Of a DNA stretch of 64,000 nucleotides, positions 36,521 to 48,668 are shown piece by piece; within the stretch, counting starts at the first letter, position 1, and each line of letters opens with the position of its first letter. The translations under genes and the position numbers were made by a program. The notes beneath the pieces are model-generated. The model was given only the letters and a program-made list of their open reading frames with translations. It searched no databases and was not told the DNA's origin. The stretch comes from Ampelocalamus luodianensis (lineage: Eukaryota; Streptophyta; Magnoliopsida; Poales; Poaceae), in assembly GCA_036346255.1 (NCBI GenBank), contig CM070626.1, positions 16,268,001-16,332,000 of the forward strand, read 5' to 3'.

Positions 36521-37496
36521 GTTCAACATTTTGCTTGACACGTTCACGCCTCGCTTCCATCTCAGCCAATTCCTACAATGGAAGTACAATACATCATGAT
36601 TAGACGAAATCAACATGTTGCTTACCTAGTTACCTTACTAAGTATGAAGGAATAAGTAATCTGTGCACAATTTGCAGAAAATCATGTGAAAAGCATCGTC
36701 TCGCTCTTACCTCTGGTGTTGGAGCTTTCTTCATCTGGCCATTCAACCAGCAAATCCACTCAACTACAAGCACGACACAATTATCAGCAAATCCACTCAA
36801 ACAGCAAATTCAAGCATGTCAGTTCAAAATCAAGGCCCATAAACCATACATGCCTACAGAAACAAAGGGCAAACAAAGGCAGACAAATTAGGTTCTCTGC
36901 ATACACCAGATCCTCACCGACCAAACGAGCAGGAGGAGACGTAACCTGGAATAGCCGTCAGCTCCTGGTCGCCCTTGAACTCCACCCACCGCTTCTCCTT
37001 CACTATAACGCCATCCAGAAGCAACAACACCAAGTTCGTTTAGCCAGCATTGATGTATCCTCTTTCCGGACGAGAACAGAGCATCGAAATGGCAGGTTCT
37101 TCTTGCAAGAAGAGTAGAAACACAAGGACAAGAATGGATGGAGAGACACGGGAGGAGGGCACGTACTGACGTCGTCGACCTCCTCGATGCAGGTGAAGTA
37201 GCGGTTGTCGAGGAGAAGAAAGGGAGGAAGAGAAAGCTGAGTTGCTCGGGTAGAAGCCCACCAGCACGGGGTGCCCAATGAGACTATTCAGCATGGCTGT
37301 CTTGCTGGCGCCCTGCACGAACATATCAGAATTGATTAGATCGGAGCACGAGTTGCGGATCGCGAGGGTAGTTTTGGTGGTGGCCGCCGATACTTACGAC
37401 GTTTCCCAGGGCGACGGTGTTGAGGAAGGTGGAGGGGCGCCGCGGCGAGGCGTCGTTGGAGGGGTCGTCGTTCGAGGTGTCAGCGGCATTGTCCAT
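36521..37496 (-). pseudogene. Chimeric captured gene: DRP2-type dynamin start fused to NDUFAF2/mimitin-like exons
   Basis: Five minus-strand exon blocks are readable. 37496-37398 has PRRPSTFLNTVALGNV with a GTAAGT donor. 37312-37167, after a TGCAG acceptor, has GASKTAMLNSLIGHPVL, then switches to DNRYFTCIEEVDD in another frame. 37002-36946 has KEKRWVEFKGDQELTAIP. 36763-36711 has EWICWLNGQMKKAPTPE. 36572-36521 has ELAEMEARRERVKQNVE. The first two match the P-loop start of plant dynamin-related protein 2, a membrane-scission GTPase; the usual GAGKS is GASKT here. The rest matches plant NDUFAF2/mimitin, a mitochondrial complex I assembly factor. Splice phases agree between the NDUFAF2 exons. The two genes meet inside one exon with a frame shift, so a full chimeric protein is unlikely. 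Confidence 0.7.
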
Positions 37497-38200
37497 TTTT
37501 TTTTTTTTTTTGAGATACGGTCAGTTTACGAATCGTATTTACACTTCTGATAATGCACGCATGGTATTGGCAAAAATAACAACGCGGACGCACGATCACT
37601 CCGCGCCCACGCTGCTATGCCGCCACGTCGGGCGCGGCGCGCGCGCGCTCACCCCGCGCCGGCCCCGGTCCCACCACCGCAGCGCGCGGGCGCACACCCA
37701 CCCTGCATCACGCTTTTTTCTTTTCTTTTTTTTAGATGTAAAAATATTTTTAATTTTTTTTTTTGCTACGGTGGTGGGCGCACGCTCACCCTGCACCCAC
37801 CACTGTAGCATTCTCTTTTGTTTTTTTTTTAATTTTTTTTTATGTTTTTGTTTTTTTTTAAAAAAAATCATTTATGCATTTTTTTTTTGTAAGAGTTTTT
37901 AAATATAGTAAATAGGGTCCAAAAATTATGAAATTTTTTGTGGAGCCTTCTGACACTGTGTACTTGCTTGTGTAATATTTTCAAAATTTTATCTATTATG
38001 ATTTTTTCTCAAAAATTCATTTAAGTATATTGTAAATAGGGTTTCATCATTTCATGTGACTTGAAATGATTTCATGAAATTTTGTCCATTATCCCACCGT
38101 CCCTCCTTCCTACTCCGCACATCTATCGCCTCGTCCAGAAATTCCGGCGCCAAATCTGACGAAATTCCCGACGCCAACGCCGCGACTCCTTCTCCGCTCG

Positions 38201-38720
38201 GCTATAAATACCGAACTCTGGCACTCGCTCGTCGCTCAGCCTTGATTGATTACTTCCCCCGAATGGCTGATTTATTACTTCCTCCAAAGGACAGGTAATT
38301 TGTGCTATGCTTTTGCCGTTATTATCGTAGTCATAATTAGTCAGTCTTAGTCAGCTAGTCGTAATTAGATAGTTTAGGGGTAATTAATTAGTCGTAATTA
38401 GTTAGTTGACTAGTAATGAATTAGTTTAGTAGTAATGAATTAGTTTAGTGGTAATTAACTTTGTTAGTCGTATGTAGAAAAATGTTATGGCTTAAATTGG
38501 ATACTTATCTTCTCTTAATTTTAAAAAATTTTAGATGTGTTTCATGAACACCTGCACTGAGAAGGAGGGGGTTCTGTGCGAGTTGTGGTGCATACTTTAG
38601 GTTTGGGCTACGCCCACCAGGCAGTATCATGGCTTCACTATCAACAAGTACGGCAAGGAAATGTGGCGTGTCAAGGTCACCGTCTACTTGAAGAGCCATC
38701 TACGAGGAGACATATCCTAC
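38201..38720 (+). pseudogene. Small gene between the long TIRs, decayed
   Basis: A TATA box (GCTATAAATACC, 38201-38212) precedes an ATG at 38263. That opens a first exon MADLLLPPKD with a donor GTAATT at 38295. An intron rich in TAATTAGTCGTAATTAG words follows to an acceptor at 38533-38534. The downstream coding block reads QYHGFTINKYGKEMWRVKVT and VYLKSHLRGDISYHF. The exon 2 frame directly after the acceptor meets a stop and a frame shift, so the gene is broken. I do not recognise the family with confidence. Similar short proteins with YLK..LRG..SYHF occur in grass transposon-borne genes as I remember them. The promoter-short exon-repeat intron plan is shared with the plant-mobile-domain locus at 61400-62830. 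Confidence 0.4.
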
Positions 38721-38811
38721 CACTTCACTAGAGAGAGGAGCGGACAAGCTCGGGATGCAAGATGAAACCTAATGTGGATACTATTCTTAATATCTTGATC
38801 GCACCACAGTC

Positions 38812-38970
38812 GATAGGCTTGTACATAAACCAAATAGGGAAATCGTGGCGTGCAGATCATATAACGATGTACCATAGCCTTCAAACGCATTACCGAGTGG
38901 AGGTTACGGACATCGTTATATGATCCGCATGCCACGCATTTTCCTCGGTTGGTTCATGTATAAGTTTATC
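38812..38970. repeat. Internal hairpin (arms 59-61 bp)
   Basis: 38812-38870 and 38910-38970 are inverted copies with roughly 80-85% identity by eye around a 39-base loop; the best-matched core is ACATCGTTATATGATC. It could fold as a small-RNA precursor or be a tiny fold-back insertion. It lies downstream of the small gene between the long TIRs. Confidence 0.7.
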
Positions 38971-38990
38971 TAGCTCGTGGTACAATACAA

Positions 38991-39076
38991 GATAAAGAAT
39001 ATCATCCAATGCGATGATGATATTGGATACAGATAAAGAATATCATCCAATGCAGTGATGATATTGGATTGCCGTT
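38991..39076. repeat. 41-bp tandem duplication
   Basis: GATAAAGAATATCATCCAAT and the bases following it are repeated with a 41-base period (38991 and 39032), directly after the hairpin. Confidence 0.85.
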
Positions 39077-39756
39077 GGGATGTTGTACGAGAGTGACAAT
39101 TGTTCTTCCTTCCTTCAGACATCTCCAATGAAGTTGCAATGCAGCGTATTTTGGTTGCTATATATGTTTTCATATTGTATATCGACATCTCCAATGGAGT
39201 TGCAATGCGCTTTTTCTATACATTCCAAGTCACATGAAATGATGAAACCCTATTTACAATATACTTAAATGAATTTTTGAGAAAAATTCATAATAGATAA
39301 AAATTTAAAAATATTACACAAGCAAGTACACAGTGTCAGAAGACTCCACAACAAATTTCATAATTTTTGAACCCTGTTTACTATATTTAAAAATTCTTAC
39401 AAAAAATATGCATAAATGATTTTTTTTAAAAAAAACAAAAACATAATTTAAAAAAACAAAGAGAATGCTACGATGGTGGCGCAGAGCGTGGCGCCACCAT
39501 CGTAGCATTTATTTAAAAAAAAATATTTTTACATTTAAAAAAATTGAAAAAGAAAAAAAGCGTGGCGCGAGGTGAGCGTGCGCGCGCATGCGGTGGTGGG
39601 ACCGGGCGCGCGGGTGGCTGCGCTCGCGCTCGGACGTATGGCGGCGCAGCAGCGCGAGCGCGGGTGACCGTGGCTTGCCGCGTTGCTATTTTTGCAAATA
39701 CCGTGCGCGTATGGTCAGAAGTGTAAATACGATTCGTAAACTGACCGTATCCGCCA

Positions 39757-41512
39757 AAAACTCGTCCATGAGCACAATGTATAGACCAACAGTCTATACG
39801 CATAGCGCACGGGTCCACGGGTGGTTTCACTGTGCACTTAAACCGTAGGGTTCGCATGTCATAGGCTCACTTAAGAAACATTTTGATTTAAGTTTTCTTT
39901 AAACTAATGACTTGGTCCCACACATCAGTGACTTGAGTATTACTAACCCAATAGTTAATAAGTGTTTTGGTCTTAATGACTATGATTATACACGTTGATG
40001 ATGAGCTACAGTGCTCATCATCGTGTGCTGCGTGGTGGCGCTTATGCTCGCGCGTGTCGTCACCGATGCGATGCACGGCGAGGCCAGAGAGTTCCCAAAA
40101 TGGAACCTTCGTGCTATTGCGCACCTAGGGGTACCAACAGCATGGCCGGAGATGGCCTGACACGGCGGCGCGCCGGTGTTGAGCGGAGGAGCAGGTACAA
40201 CAAAGAGCAAAAGCTCAAATGAGCATCGCCCTTAATGAAATGGTGCGCGCATGAGTATCTACACACTACTAGGGTCATACGAGAAGGACACTAAGGGGTT
40301 GAGGTGGTCGGAGGTGACTGGTCAACGGTGAGCTGAGGCGGCGAGGTGGGTTGCGCGTGGAGAAGAGGCTTGGCCAAAGGAAAGCTTCGATCGATGGTCG
40401 GGGAAGCTTGCTCGTGCTCAGGCGATGCTCCCAGTGCGAGGACTCGACTTGAGGTGCAGTAGGGCTCCAATGAGGCTTGAGGCGGTGATTCGAGCCGGAG
40501 ACGAAGAAGAAAGGTCAATTTGGCCGATCCTGCGAATCAAAGGCCAAATTGAGTGAGGGGAAAGGACTAAGGTGTTCGGAAATGCGATATGACACGATAG
40601 GATTGCCACCAAACCCTTCACAGCGTCGGGGATGAAGGTGGCGGTGCACGACCGTTTTCGGGCTTGCGCTCTCCGAGCTCTGGAGCTCGATTGAGTGGAA
40701 GAGGAAGGAAGTGAGTGAGCGCACGGAGTTGGGAAAGAAGTAATGGAGCTCGGGTGGCCTTTTTTATAGGAGAGGCGGAGATCAACGAAGAAGAGCTCAG
40801 GCAGCTGCGGGCAAAGCTAGCAGAGATCTTCGGTGTACGGCAGAGGTAGGCGCGACCGGGCAGGGGAATGGGCGCGGCGTGATGGTGATGCGACTAGGTA
40901 GGTGCGGCCGGTGGCAAAACCACAGGCGACGAGGAAAACCGCGGGCGGGGCAGTGAGCTCACGCACAGGCGTGCGTAGGCACTCAACACCGCGAGGTGGA
41001 AGAAGGTCCCTTTGGGCGGGGCCCACAGGTTAGAGAGACGTGAGAGAGTGAGTTAGGTTTTTAGATTTTTATTTTTTGCTGATTTATTATCTGATTTTTG
41101 TTACTACACAAATGAAGTCCAAATTTAATGAAAATTTTTGTGTAGGTTTCTGAGCTAATGTAGTTCCTCTTGTAATTTTTTTTAGATGTTAATAATTTCT
41201 GTAAATTTCTACAAAATTCGAACAAGGTGTTATTCTTGTGCTTTTGTGTTGATTTTTTCTAAACAAGTTTTCATGTAAAACCTTTGGTGAATTATATCTG
41301 GGATAATATGCCCAAAATAATTATCTCATTTAAATATTTTACTTTGTTTCATCTATTTCATTTTTAGCACTTATTTGTTTGTAGTTCAAGTTTTGCTTTT
41401 AACTCAAAATCAAATTCAAACATGGTTATGTTTTCATATGCAAATGATCAAAGTAGTTTCTCTTATGCATTTATAATACATATTCCCAGAATTTGGATTT
41501 TGGGATGTTACA
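39757..41512 (-). mobile_element. Partial 3' LTR of a gypsy element
   Basis: The right edge is GGGATGTTACA ending at 41512, next to a minus-strand purine-rich tract (GTAAGGAGGGTAGGTC), as in the other gypsy LTRs here. The left edge is not identifiable; the long-TIR element ends at 39751. Part of 39757-40260 may belong to another repeat. A GC-rich block at 40290-41040 followed by AT-rich DNA fits the LTR layout. The short frames inside show no domains. Confidence 0.55.
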
Positions 41513-43085
41513 GACCTACCCTCCTTACAAAGAATCTCATCCTCGAGATTCGGAGGAATTGGTGAAAAAGTTGGGGAATTCGGCTCTAAGACGATCTTCT
41601 CGTTCCCATGTGGCTTCATTTTTGTGCGGTTGCTCCACTAGATTCTCAACATCTTAATGGCACCATTTCACGTAGGACGCGTGGCTTCATCCAGAATTCG
41701 AATTGGGTGCTCCTGATAAGATAGATTTGGTTGGAGATCAAGGTTCTTCAACTGGATGGATTCGGTGGGAGTTCGGAGACACTTTCTGAGTTGAGATATA
41801 TGGAAGACATCATGTACATCCGAAAGTTGAGGTGGCAGCTCTAACTGTTATGCTACCTCACCTTTCCTTGCGAGAATTCAGTATGGACCGATATACCGAG
41901 GTGCCAGCTTCCCATGGACTTGGAAACGGAGAATACCGCGTAGTGGTGAAACCTTGAGATAAACAAAATCGTTTACTTCAAAGCTCAGCTCACGGTGACG
42001 ACGGTCGGTGTAACTCTTCTGTCGTGATTGTGCTTCCTTCAAGCGTCTCTTTATTGCATCAACTTGCTCTTGGGCTTTCTGGATGACAGCTGGTCCAAAG
42101 AATTATCGTTTGCTGACTTTGGACCAGAATAAGGGTGTCCTGCACTTTCTCCCATAAAGCGTTTCGAACAGAGATATTTGGAGACTAGACTGGAAGCTGT
42201 TGTTGTAAAAAAACTTGGTGAACGCTAGGCATTTCTCCCAATTCGTGCTATAGGATAGCACGCAGGCTCGCAACATATCTTCCAGAATTTGATTAGTCCT
42301 CTCAGTTTGACTCTGTTTGTGGGTGGAAAGCCATGCTAAAGAATAGCTCGGTCCCTAGCAGTTCATACACACTATCCCAAAAGCAGGAAGTAAATTGAGG
42401 TCCTCGATCAGAGGTTATGATCTTTGGCACGCCATGTAGACGGATAATATTGTCCATGTATAGCTCTGTAAGCTTGACTCCATTGTAAGTGGTGCTGACT
42501 GGAATGAAATGAGCCACCTTAGTTAGGCAATCTACGATAACCCAGAAGGAGTCGTGCCCATTTCGGGTCTTTGGTAACCCTGTGATAAAATCTATACCGA
42601 TTTCATCCCATTTTCATCTGAGAATATTTAGGGATCAGAGTAACCCTGCGGGCCGCTGGCGTTCTGCTTTAACACGTTGGCATACGTCGCACCAAGCAAC
42701 ATGTGCGGTGACATCTTTCTTCATACCAGGACACCAGAACTGTTTCCGAAGATCTTGGTACATCTTGGTGCTTCCGGAATGAATGGAAAGAGGAGAGTCA
42801 TGGGCTTCTCTGAGGATTAGTTCCTTGATATCTTGATCCTTAGGAACACAGATCTGTTGTCCGTGCATAATTAATCCACTCATATTCTCGAAAAATTCTG
42901 ATTTTACGCCATCTCGAAGGTTGACCTTGATTTCGGCAATTGCCGGATCCTTGAGTTGAGCGGCTTGGATTTGTGATTCAAGAGTAGTTTGCAGTGCCAT
43001 TGTAGCAACATAACCTTCCTCAACCATTTCTCCCAACACATGCCAGTCTAACCACCTGAAGCCTGACAGAAACTGAATTTTGCCA
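41513..43085 (-). pseudogene. pol: Gypsy integrase and C-terminal tail, truncated
   Basis: On the minus strand, from 43039 downward, the integrase zinc-binding domain is readable: LREAHDSPLSIHSGSTKMYQ with WCDVCQRVKAERQRPAG. The catalytic core follows: DFITGLPKTRNGHDSFWVIV, CLTKVAHFIPVS, IITSDRGPQFTS and FHPQTESN, which keep the D, D and E positions. After stops and frameshifts, the C-terminal part reads GKLAPRYIGP and VFHISQLRKCL, then EHPIRILDEATRPT, as in grass gypsy integrase tails. Reverse transcriptase and RNase H are missing: the copy is cut at about 43085. Integrase inserts element DNA into the host genome in the nucleus. Several stops make this copy inactive. Confidence 0.85.
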
Positions 43086-43719
43086 AAAACACGTGTTTCG
43101 ACAAATCCTCGTAAACATTGCCAATTGTATCGTTATCCTAAGATCATGAGCATATCCCCATGATATCCACGAAAAGTCTCCTGCACACCTTATGAGTGGA
43201 AAAATATGGGCCTCCAAATCGTACAAGTGTGAAGGAAGGAAGGAAACAAGCAAACAAAAAGGAACGGAAAGAAAAAAGAGGAATGAAAAAACCAGCCTCC
43301 AAAATCATACAAGAAGGAATAAGGGAAGAAAGAGAAAAAAGAGCAACCCAAAAGAAAATGTCGGACATGTGAACAATGCCCTGTTATTTGGGTGCTGCTT
43401 CTACTATGAGAAAGCAACAAATGTACCATTCTTTGCTGAGAGAGTGCATGATTCCATGACTACAATTTTCATACATTAGATTACCACATATGCATGCGTG
43501 TAGCGCAGAACCCAATATACATTCATCACCTCACCAATTTTTGCATGTGAGCTCTCAGCTTCTCTAAGGCAATGGCTATGTACATATAACTTTAGTTAGG
43601 GCATGTAGCGGAACCCAATATACATTCATCACCTCACCTATGTTTGCAAGTGAGCTCTGAGCTACTCTAAGGCAATGGGCAATGGCTATGGTACATATAG
43701 CTTTTTGTTACACATTTAG
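43086..43719. other. Intergenic DNA with a 115-bp tandem duplication
   Basis: 43086-43490 has no gene: a GGAAGGAAGGAAACAAGC-like purine run lies near 43232. 43496-43610 and 43611-43705 are tandem copies starting TAGCG..AACCCAATATACATTC with a 115-base period. TTTAG at 43715-43719 is the left target duplication of the following solo LTR. Confidence 0.7.
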
Positions 43720-43864
43720 TGTAATATTTCGTTTAATTAAAGTAATAGAAAGGAAATTTGGGAGGAAAATATAGATAAAAGAGAGGAAGAAGGGGAGAAG
43801 TGGGCTACCGACCCAAGACCAAACCAAGTCCACCTTGGACTCGACAAGGAGAGGGTTGGGCTAC

Positions 43865-43873
43865 CTATAAGGG
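43865..43873 (+). promoter_or_regulatory. TATA-like box in the solo LTR
   Basis: CTATAAGGG upstream of a C/A-rich transcribed-looking leader. It implies a short U3 of about 150 bases if the plus orientation is right. Confidence 0.4.
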
Positions 43874-44380
43874 AAGCCGGAGGGGACGTTGCAACCCTCA
43901 AGCCCCAACCACACCTCCAATCTCCAAGCCGCCTCTATCCTCTATGGCCTAGCCTCCCCTGCCCTCCTGCCTTTAGCACGCCAGCCTGCTCTGCCGCCCT
44001 CCAGCTGCTGTTGTAGCCCTAGCGTGCCCCAGCCGCACACTGTCACACACCTACTTAGCTGCTGCAGCCGCCTGCCAAGCCGCTGCCACCAGCACCTCTT
44101 ACCGCACCTATCACCGGTAGGACCTCCTATGGTGCTGCTGCTGTCAAAGAAAGGCAAGCAAGGGGGCGGCAAGTCGGCAAGAAGACTAGGAAGGAGAAGG
44201 CAAGGAGGAAGAGGAAGGAGAAGAAGAAGAAGAAGAAGGAAGAACTAGGGTTTCATAATCCATCTCTGATCGTCATCCGATTTTGAGGGATAACGATGTG
44301 GAAATCCTTTCTATGATATTAGATTGATATTTGATCAAAGGTTAGAGTAGATTGATTGCAAAAAATGGTTAATTGGTGAT

Positions 44381-46884
44381 TAGGGATGGCAATCGGGTGT
44401 GACGAGCATGGGTAGTGCTCGTCCATACCCATGCCTGCGACCCCGATTTTTCCCCACGAGCATGCCCGCGAAGGACGACGGGCGAAGAACCTCGCCCATG
44501 CCCGTCGCCCGCGGGCATGCCCCTGTGAACAATGCACCGTCGCCAGTGGGTACCCATCGCCCACGGGTACTTATCACCCGTGGGCATGCTCATCACACAT
44601 AAACAATGCACACATCAAGTTCATCACAATTCACACATCAAGTTCATCATAATTCACACATCAATAGTGCATCACACATTCAACAACTAATAAAGTTCAA
44701 CACAATTCACACATCAAGTTTGACAAGATAACTAATCAAGTTTGACACTTGTTGATCACGGAGTATTGAGCCTTGAGAAGATTGCCCATGTTGGCTACTA
44801 CTTGCCGGAGTCGCCATCTGAGAGTTGAACACAAATATGAGACTTGTAATCGTAAAAGTCACAAATATGAGATTGGAATTTCTGTTCGAAGGAACTTACT
44901 GGAAAGACTTGTAATCCCTGTGGATCTGATGTCTTTGCCTCCTCGGACATGAAGCGTGATAGGGAATTAGGGATGGAGGTTGAGCTGTTGCCTCCTAAAT
45001 AGTTTCAAGGGGATAACTGAGAAGAACATCAAACAATTCCAAATAAGATGCATTCACTGCTTTGATTCATTTATCTATTTGAAATGCAGCTAGTAATTAT
45101 ATGTACTGACAAAATGATGCAACAACTAATTGATGCCAACAAATACCCTAGAAACTTATCAAAGATACAATGATGGTGGTTAGGTCACCATTTACTAGAG
45201 GTATAAAACAATAAATAGTCGCATGACCGAAACAAGCAGACCGTTGAATATGCTAGGTTAAATCATGAAGCAATAAAAAAAGGTTCAAACATGTATACAA
45301 ACAAACGGATACATGCATTGGCATGTCTAGGTTCAACTTTTGAGTGAGAAATCTGAAAAGCAATATGATATCGAGATATTCTTACCTAAATAGATAGGGC
45401 ATTGGACCTCCTTTCGTATTTCTGCTAATTTCACTAGTATAAACCTGAGCGAGAAAACAATTCATATAAGCTTCAGGCTGTGTGAACCATCAAATCTTTC
45501 AACATCTATCAACCTGAATATTGATTTTTAATTTATGTAGTGCATCAAGTGCAGTTCAATAAAAAGCAATTGTGTAGAGCTTCAAAATACAACTATAATA
45601 TGAAACCACACAATGATCACATAAGAGTGGCATGAGTGAAGGTCAATATCTAACTACTATTAACACTAGACGAGGTCACAGGATTGTTGATTACGAACTT
45701 ATAACCCCGTATTTGACAACCTAAATCTGCAGAACCAGAGACTCTAAATTGAGAACAGCTGAATGCTTGAGAATATTTAACTATGTGGGAAACCTCAGAC
45801 ATAGCAGTAGTCCTAGACTCCTAGTAGAGGCTTGCTTACATTATCATCTGACATGGATTTAGTAAGGTACATCTGACAGTACATCTGACATGAAGAATAG
45901 CAAATCTGGTCTTAAACCAACTCCGATCTATAGTACGTGCATCTTATGAATTTCCATATAGCATGTGCATTTTCAGTAAGACTGCTGGTCTACTACACTC
46001 ATTCCAAATCCAAGTCAACACAGGGAAAACAAATACTACTAGTCTACTGCACTCATTCCTTCATTTAACAGCAAGGATGCAAAAAAAATCATATCTGAAA
46101 ATTTTTTAGGGGAGAAGGTGGACACTTACCTCGCCAAAGTGAGGCCGCACAGAGCACCCGACAGCAGGAGGGAGTCCAGTAGGAGGGGGTGGCACTTGGG
46201 GAGGAGGTGGGGATGCCGACCGACGGAGGTGGCGCTTGGGGGCGACGAAGACCGAGGGAGTTGAGTCGGCGTTAAGGAGGAAACCAGGCGGGAGGAGGCG
46301 ACCGGCGTTCAGGAGGAGGCGTCGGGCTGACCAGGCGCCTAGGCGGGAGGAGGAAGGGCCGATGGGGGTGGATTTGGAGTTCTTGCGGGGTTGGCATGAC
46401 CGCGTGAGTGACTGCTCAGTGAGGAGGTCGGCCAGGAGAAAGACGTGGCCAGCGGTTGGCTAGGAGGAGGACGGGGGCAGCGGCTGGCTAGGAGGAGGAC
46501 TGGAGTACGGGTGTCGGGGGTAACGGCCGACCGGGAGGAGGAAGATCGAAATTCTGGATGGGGGCGGGGCCGCGTGAGGAGAGGAACTGAGCTTTTGGTG
46601 GCTGGGAAGTGGGAGGCTGGGAGCTGGGACTTGGAGTGAGTGAGTGACTAGGGTTTTAGTCTTTACTCTTTAGACAGTGGGGGTGTCCCACCTGTCAGTT
46701 AGGTTACAGGTAATCGGGCGAAGCGGGTACAGGTGAAGCTTACCCATACCCATTCCTGTTTACCCGATAGGCAAGGAATTATGCCCGTTTTCATGCCCGT
46801 AGGCAAAGAAAGACGTCTATGCCCGCCTCCATTAGGGTATTCGCCCACGGGCGTGCGGGTAATCGGTCACAATTGGCATCCCTA
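44381..46884. mobile_element. Non-autonomous hAT element, 2504 bp, TSD TTGGTGAT
   Basis: The left end TAGGGATGGCAATCGGG and the inverted right end TAGGGATGCCAATTG are terminal inverted repeats. They are flanked by a perfect 8-bp duplication TTGGTGAT (44373-44380 and 46885-46892), diagnostic of hAT. Subterminal regions carry repeated CCCATGCCCG and GCCCACGGG words at both ends (44410-44600, 46730-46870). The core is AT-rich with a GC-rich patch at 46130-46640; no transposase domain is readable. The element sits inside the solo LTR and is therefore younger than it. Confidence 0.92.
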
Positions 46885-48668
46885 TTGGTGATGTCATGCT
46901 TCGGTTAGTTGTGCTGCAGAACTTTGCGAGGAAGTTTTGGGGGCATCTACGTCCTGTTTCATAACTTTGTCATGTTAGGAAAGTTGTAGGTAATTGTCTA
47001 AACTTTCTGTATAGTGCAAGATCACTAGATTTGGTTAAGCGGTGTAGAAGTTATGGCTTCTGGAGTGTTGTTGTCCATAATTCCATCGGTGTTAACAGTA
47101 ATCGCGTAGATTCCTTTATTACGTGCAGTAGATGGTCGAATTAAATTATGGTCATAACTAAGTTTAGTTAGATAATTCTCTATAGTTTTCAAAAGTGGTA
47201 CAGTTTGCTATTTTTAATGGTACGGTTTGCTATTTTTAATGTGGTAGAAAATAGGCATAAAATTGTTAAGTTTGTTGTTTTGCAATGTTCCAAATTAATC
47301 TTCGGGATTAAAAAAGGGAATTTAAATGATGTAATCAGAGATTTTGCATAACTAGGAAAGTGTATATATTTTTTAGATTCCAGAAAATATAGAGTTTTCT
47401 ATGTTAGGTTTCCAGGAGTAAAAGTTACAGATGTTTGATCACCGGGATAACGGGTGGGTTGTTCGGTGAAGAGGGGTTAATTGTGTCAGGTTTGTGTGTA
47501 GGAGCGATGTTGAGTTATTTGATGTTCATGTACTATTGTTGCATGTTTTTGAGGTGGATTATTGGTTTTGTCCATTGAGTATTGCTTCGAGTTCAGTGTC
47601 GTCTTTGTATTGTTTCGGTTTTCATGGCTAAAAAGCAAGTGTATGGTAGAGCGGTAGACATCAGTTTGTTTGTCATTTGTCTTTAAAATTATATTGTCAT
47701 GATATTTATTTATGCTTTATTTATGTCTATTTAAATTCCATGAAAATGATGATGATATGTTGATGATGAGATGATAATGTTGATGATATGGTAATGATGG
47801 TAATATAATGATAATGGAACAAATTGTATTCTTGCATCATATGCACAATCATGTCATGAATGATGGAGATCATTTCCGGTGGTCATATGATATCTATCTT
47901 GGTGGTAGAACTCCACGGGAGTGGAGAGACCCCCGGTTTCTATAGGACGGGCTGATGAAAGAGTGAACACTGTCGCGGGTGTTCACTCATGTTATACTAG
48001 TATAAGCAATAAGAGGAGTATGTAGAATAGAGATGCAATGCACTAATGGAAAAGTGATGATGTTGCTTGAACACATGAATACTGATGATAATTTGCTTCA
48101 AGATTGATAAACTATTTGTTTATTGTTCTATTATGTACTTGCTGAGTCATGGACTCTTGATTTGTTGTTATTTTTGGGAGATCAATGAAGGTGACATGCA
48201 TGGGATGAAGTAGCACATGTGCATCACATGCAATTAATTACACAGACATTTTTACTTAGTTTGCTTTCACTAAATCTAGAGGCATGATACTTTCATTTAT
48301 AGTTGCTTGGTGGACTTGGCTATTATTAGCTTAATGATTGGAACCTTGGTTTATTTGATTTGGTTTGATTATATTAGTTATTGCTAATCAATGTTCCCAG
48401 ACGCATGGTTTCGAGCATTTCTCAGGTGTGAGTAACCCATACATTTCTCAGCACGTGTGACCTAAGCGTTCTTGAGCACATCGTTCCAAGTTGTGAAAGT
48501 TAACTATTTATACATTTATATTATTATGATTGTTGATAGGTGACCCATTGTGGAGTTTTATTCCATGCATTGCTTGCTGGAATTATTAGTAAATATGGTT
48601 TAAATTGTTAGTGAGAATGATTTAGATGATATTCAGGGCTCAGTGTTAGGCCAGGATGTTACATTTAG

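Larger units (their letters stand above)
37514..39751. mobile_element. Long-TIR element (MULE- or fold-back-like), 2.24 kb
   Basis: 37514-38063 and 39226-39751 are inverted copies of about 0.53-0.55 kb. They start from a common terminus GATACGGTCAGTTTACGAAT and run inward to CATGTGACTTG. GC-rich outer parts differ more than the AT-rich inner parts. No matching target duplication was found at the ends (left flank is a T run, right flank CGCCAAAAA). Long TIRs with a small non-transposase gene between them are typical of Mutator-like elements. The left end abuts the initiator ATG of the chimeric captured gene. The element may therefore have carried or disrupted that gene. Confidence 0.65.
43720..48663 (+). 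mobile_element. Solo LTR (about 2.43 kb plus nested hAT), TSD TTTAG
   Basis: The left end TGTAATATTTCG starts at 43720 and the right end GGCCAGGATGTTACA stops at 48663. Both are flanked by TTTAG (43715-43719, 48664-48668). With the hAT insertion removed the LTR is about 2.43 kb. A plus-strand TATA-like CTATAAGGG at 43865-43873, followed by a C-rich leader, suggests plus orientation. No internal retroelement sequence is present, so it is a solo LTR. The frame 43889-44248 is open by composition and ends in an R/K run. Confidence 0.85.

Noticed and set aside
37417..37902. 161-aa plus-strand frame
   Set aside because: It crosses the T run and TIR, is F- and R-rich, and is antisense to the dynamin-like exon.
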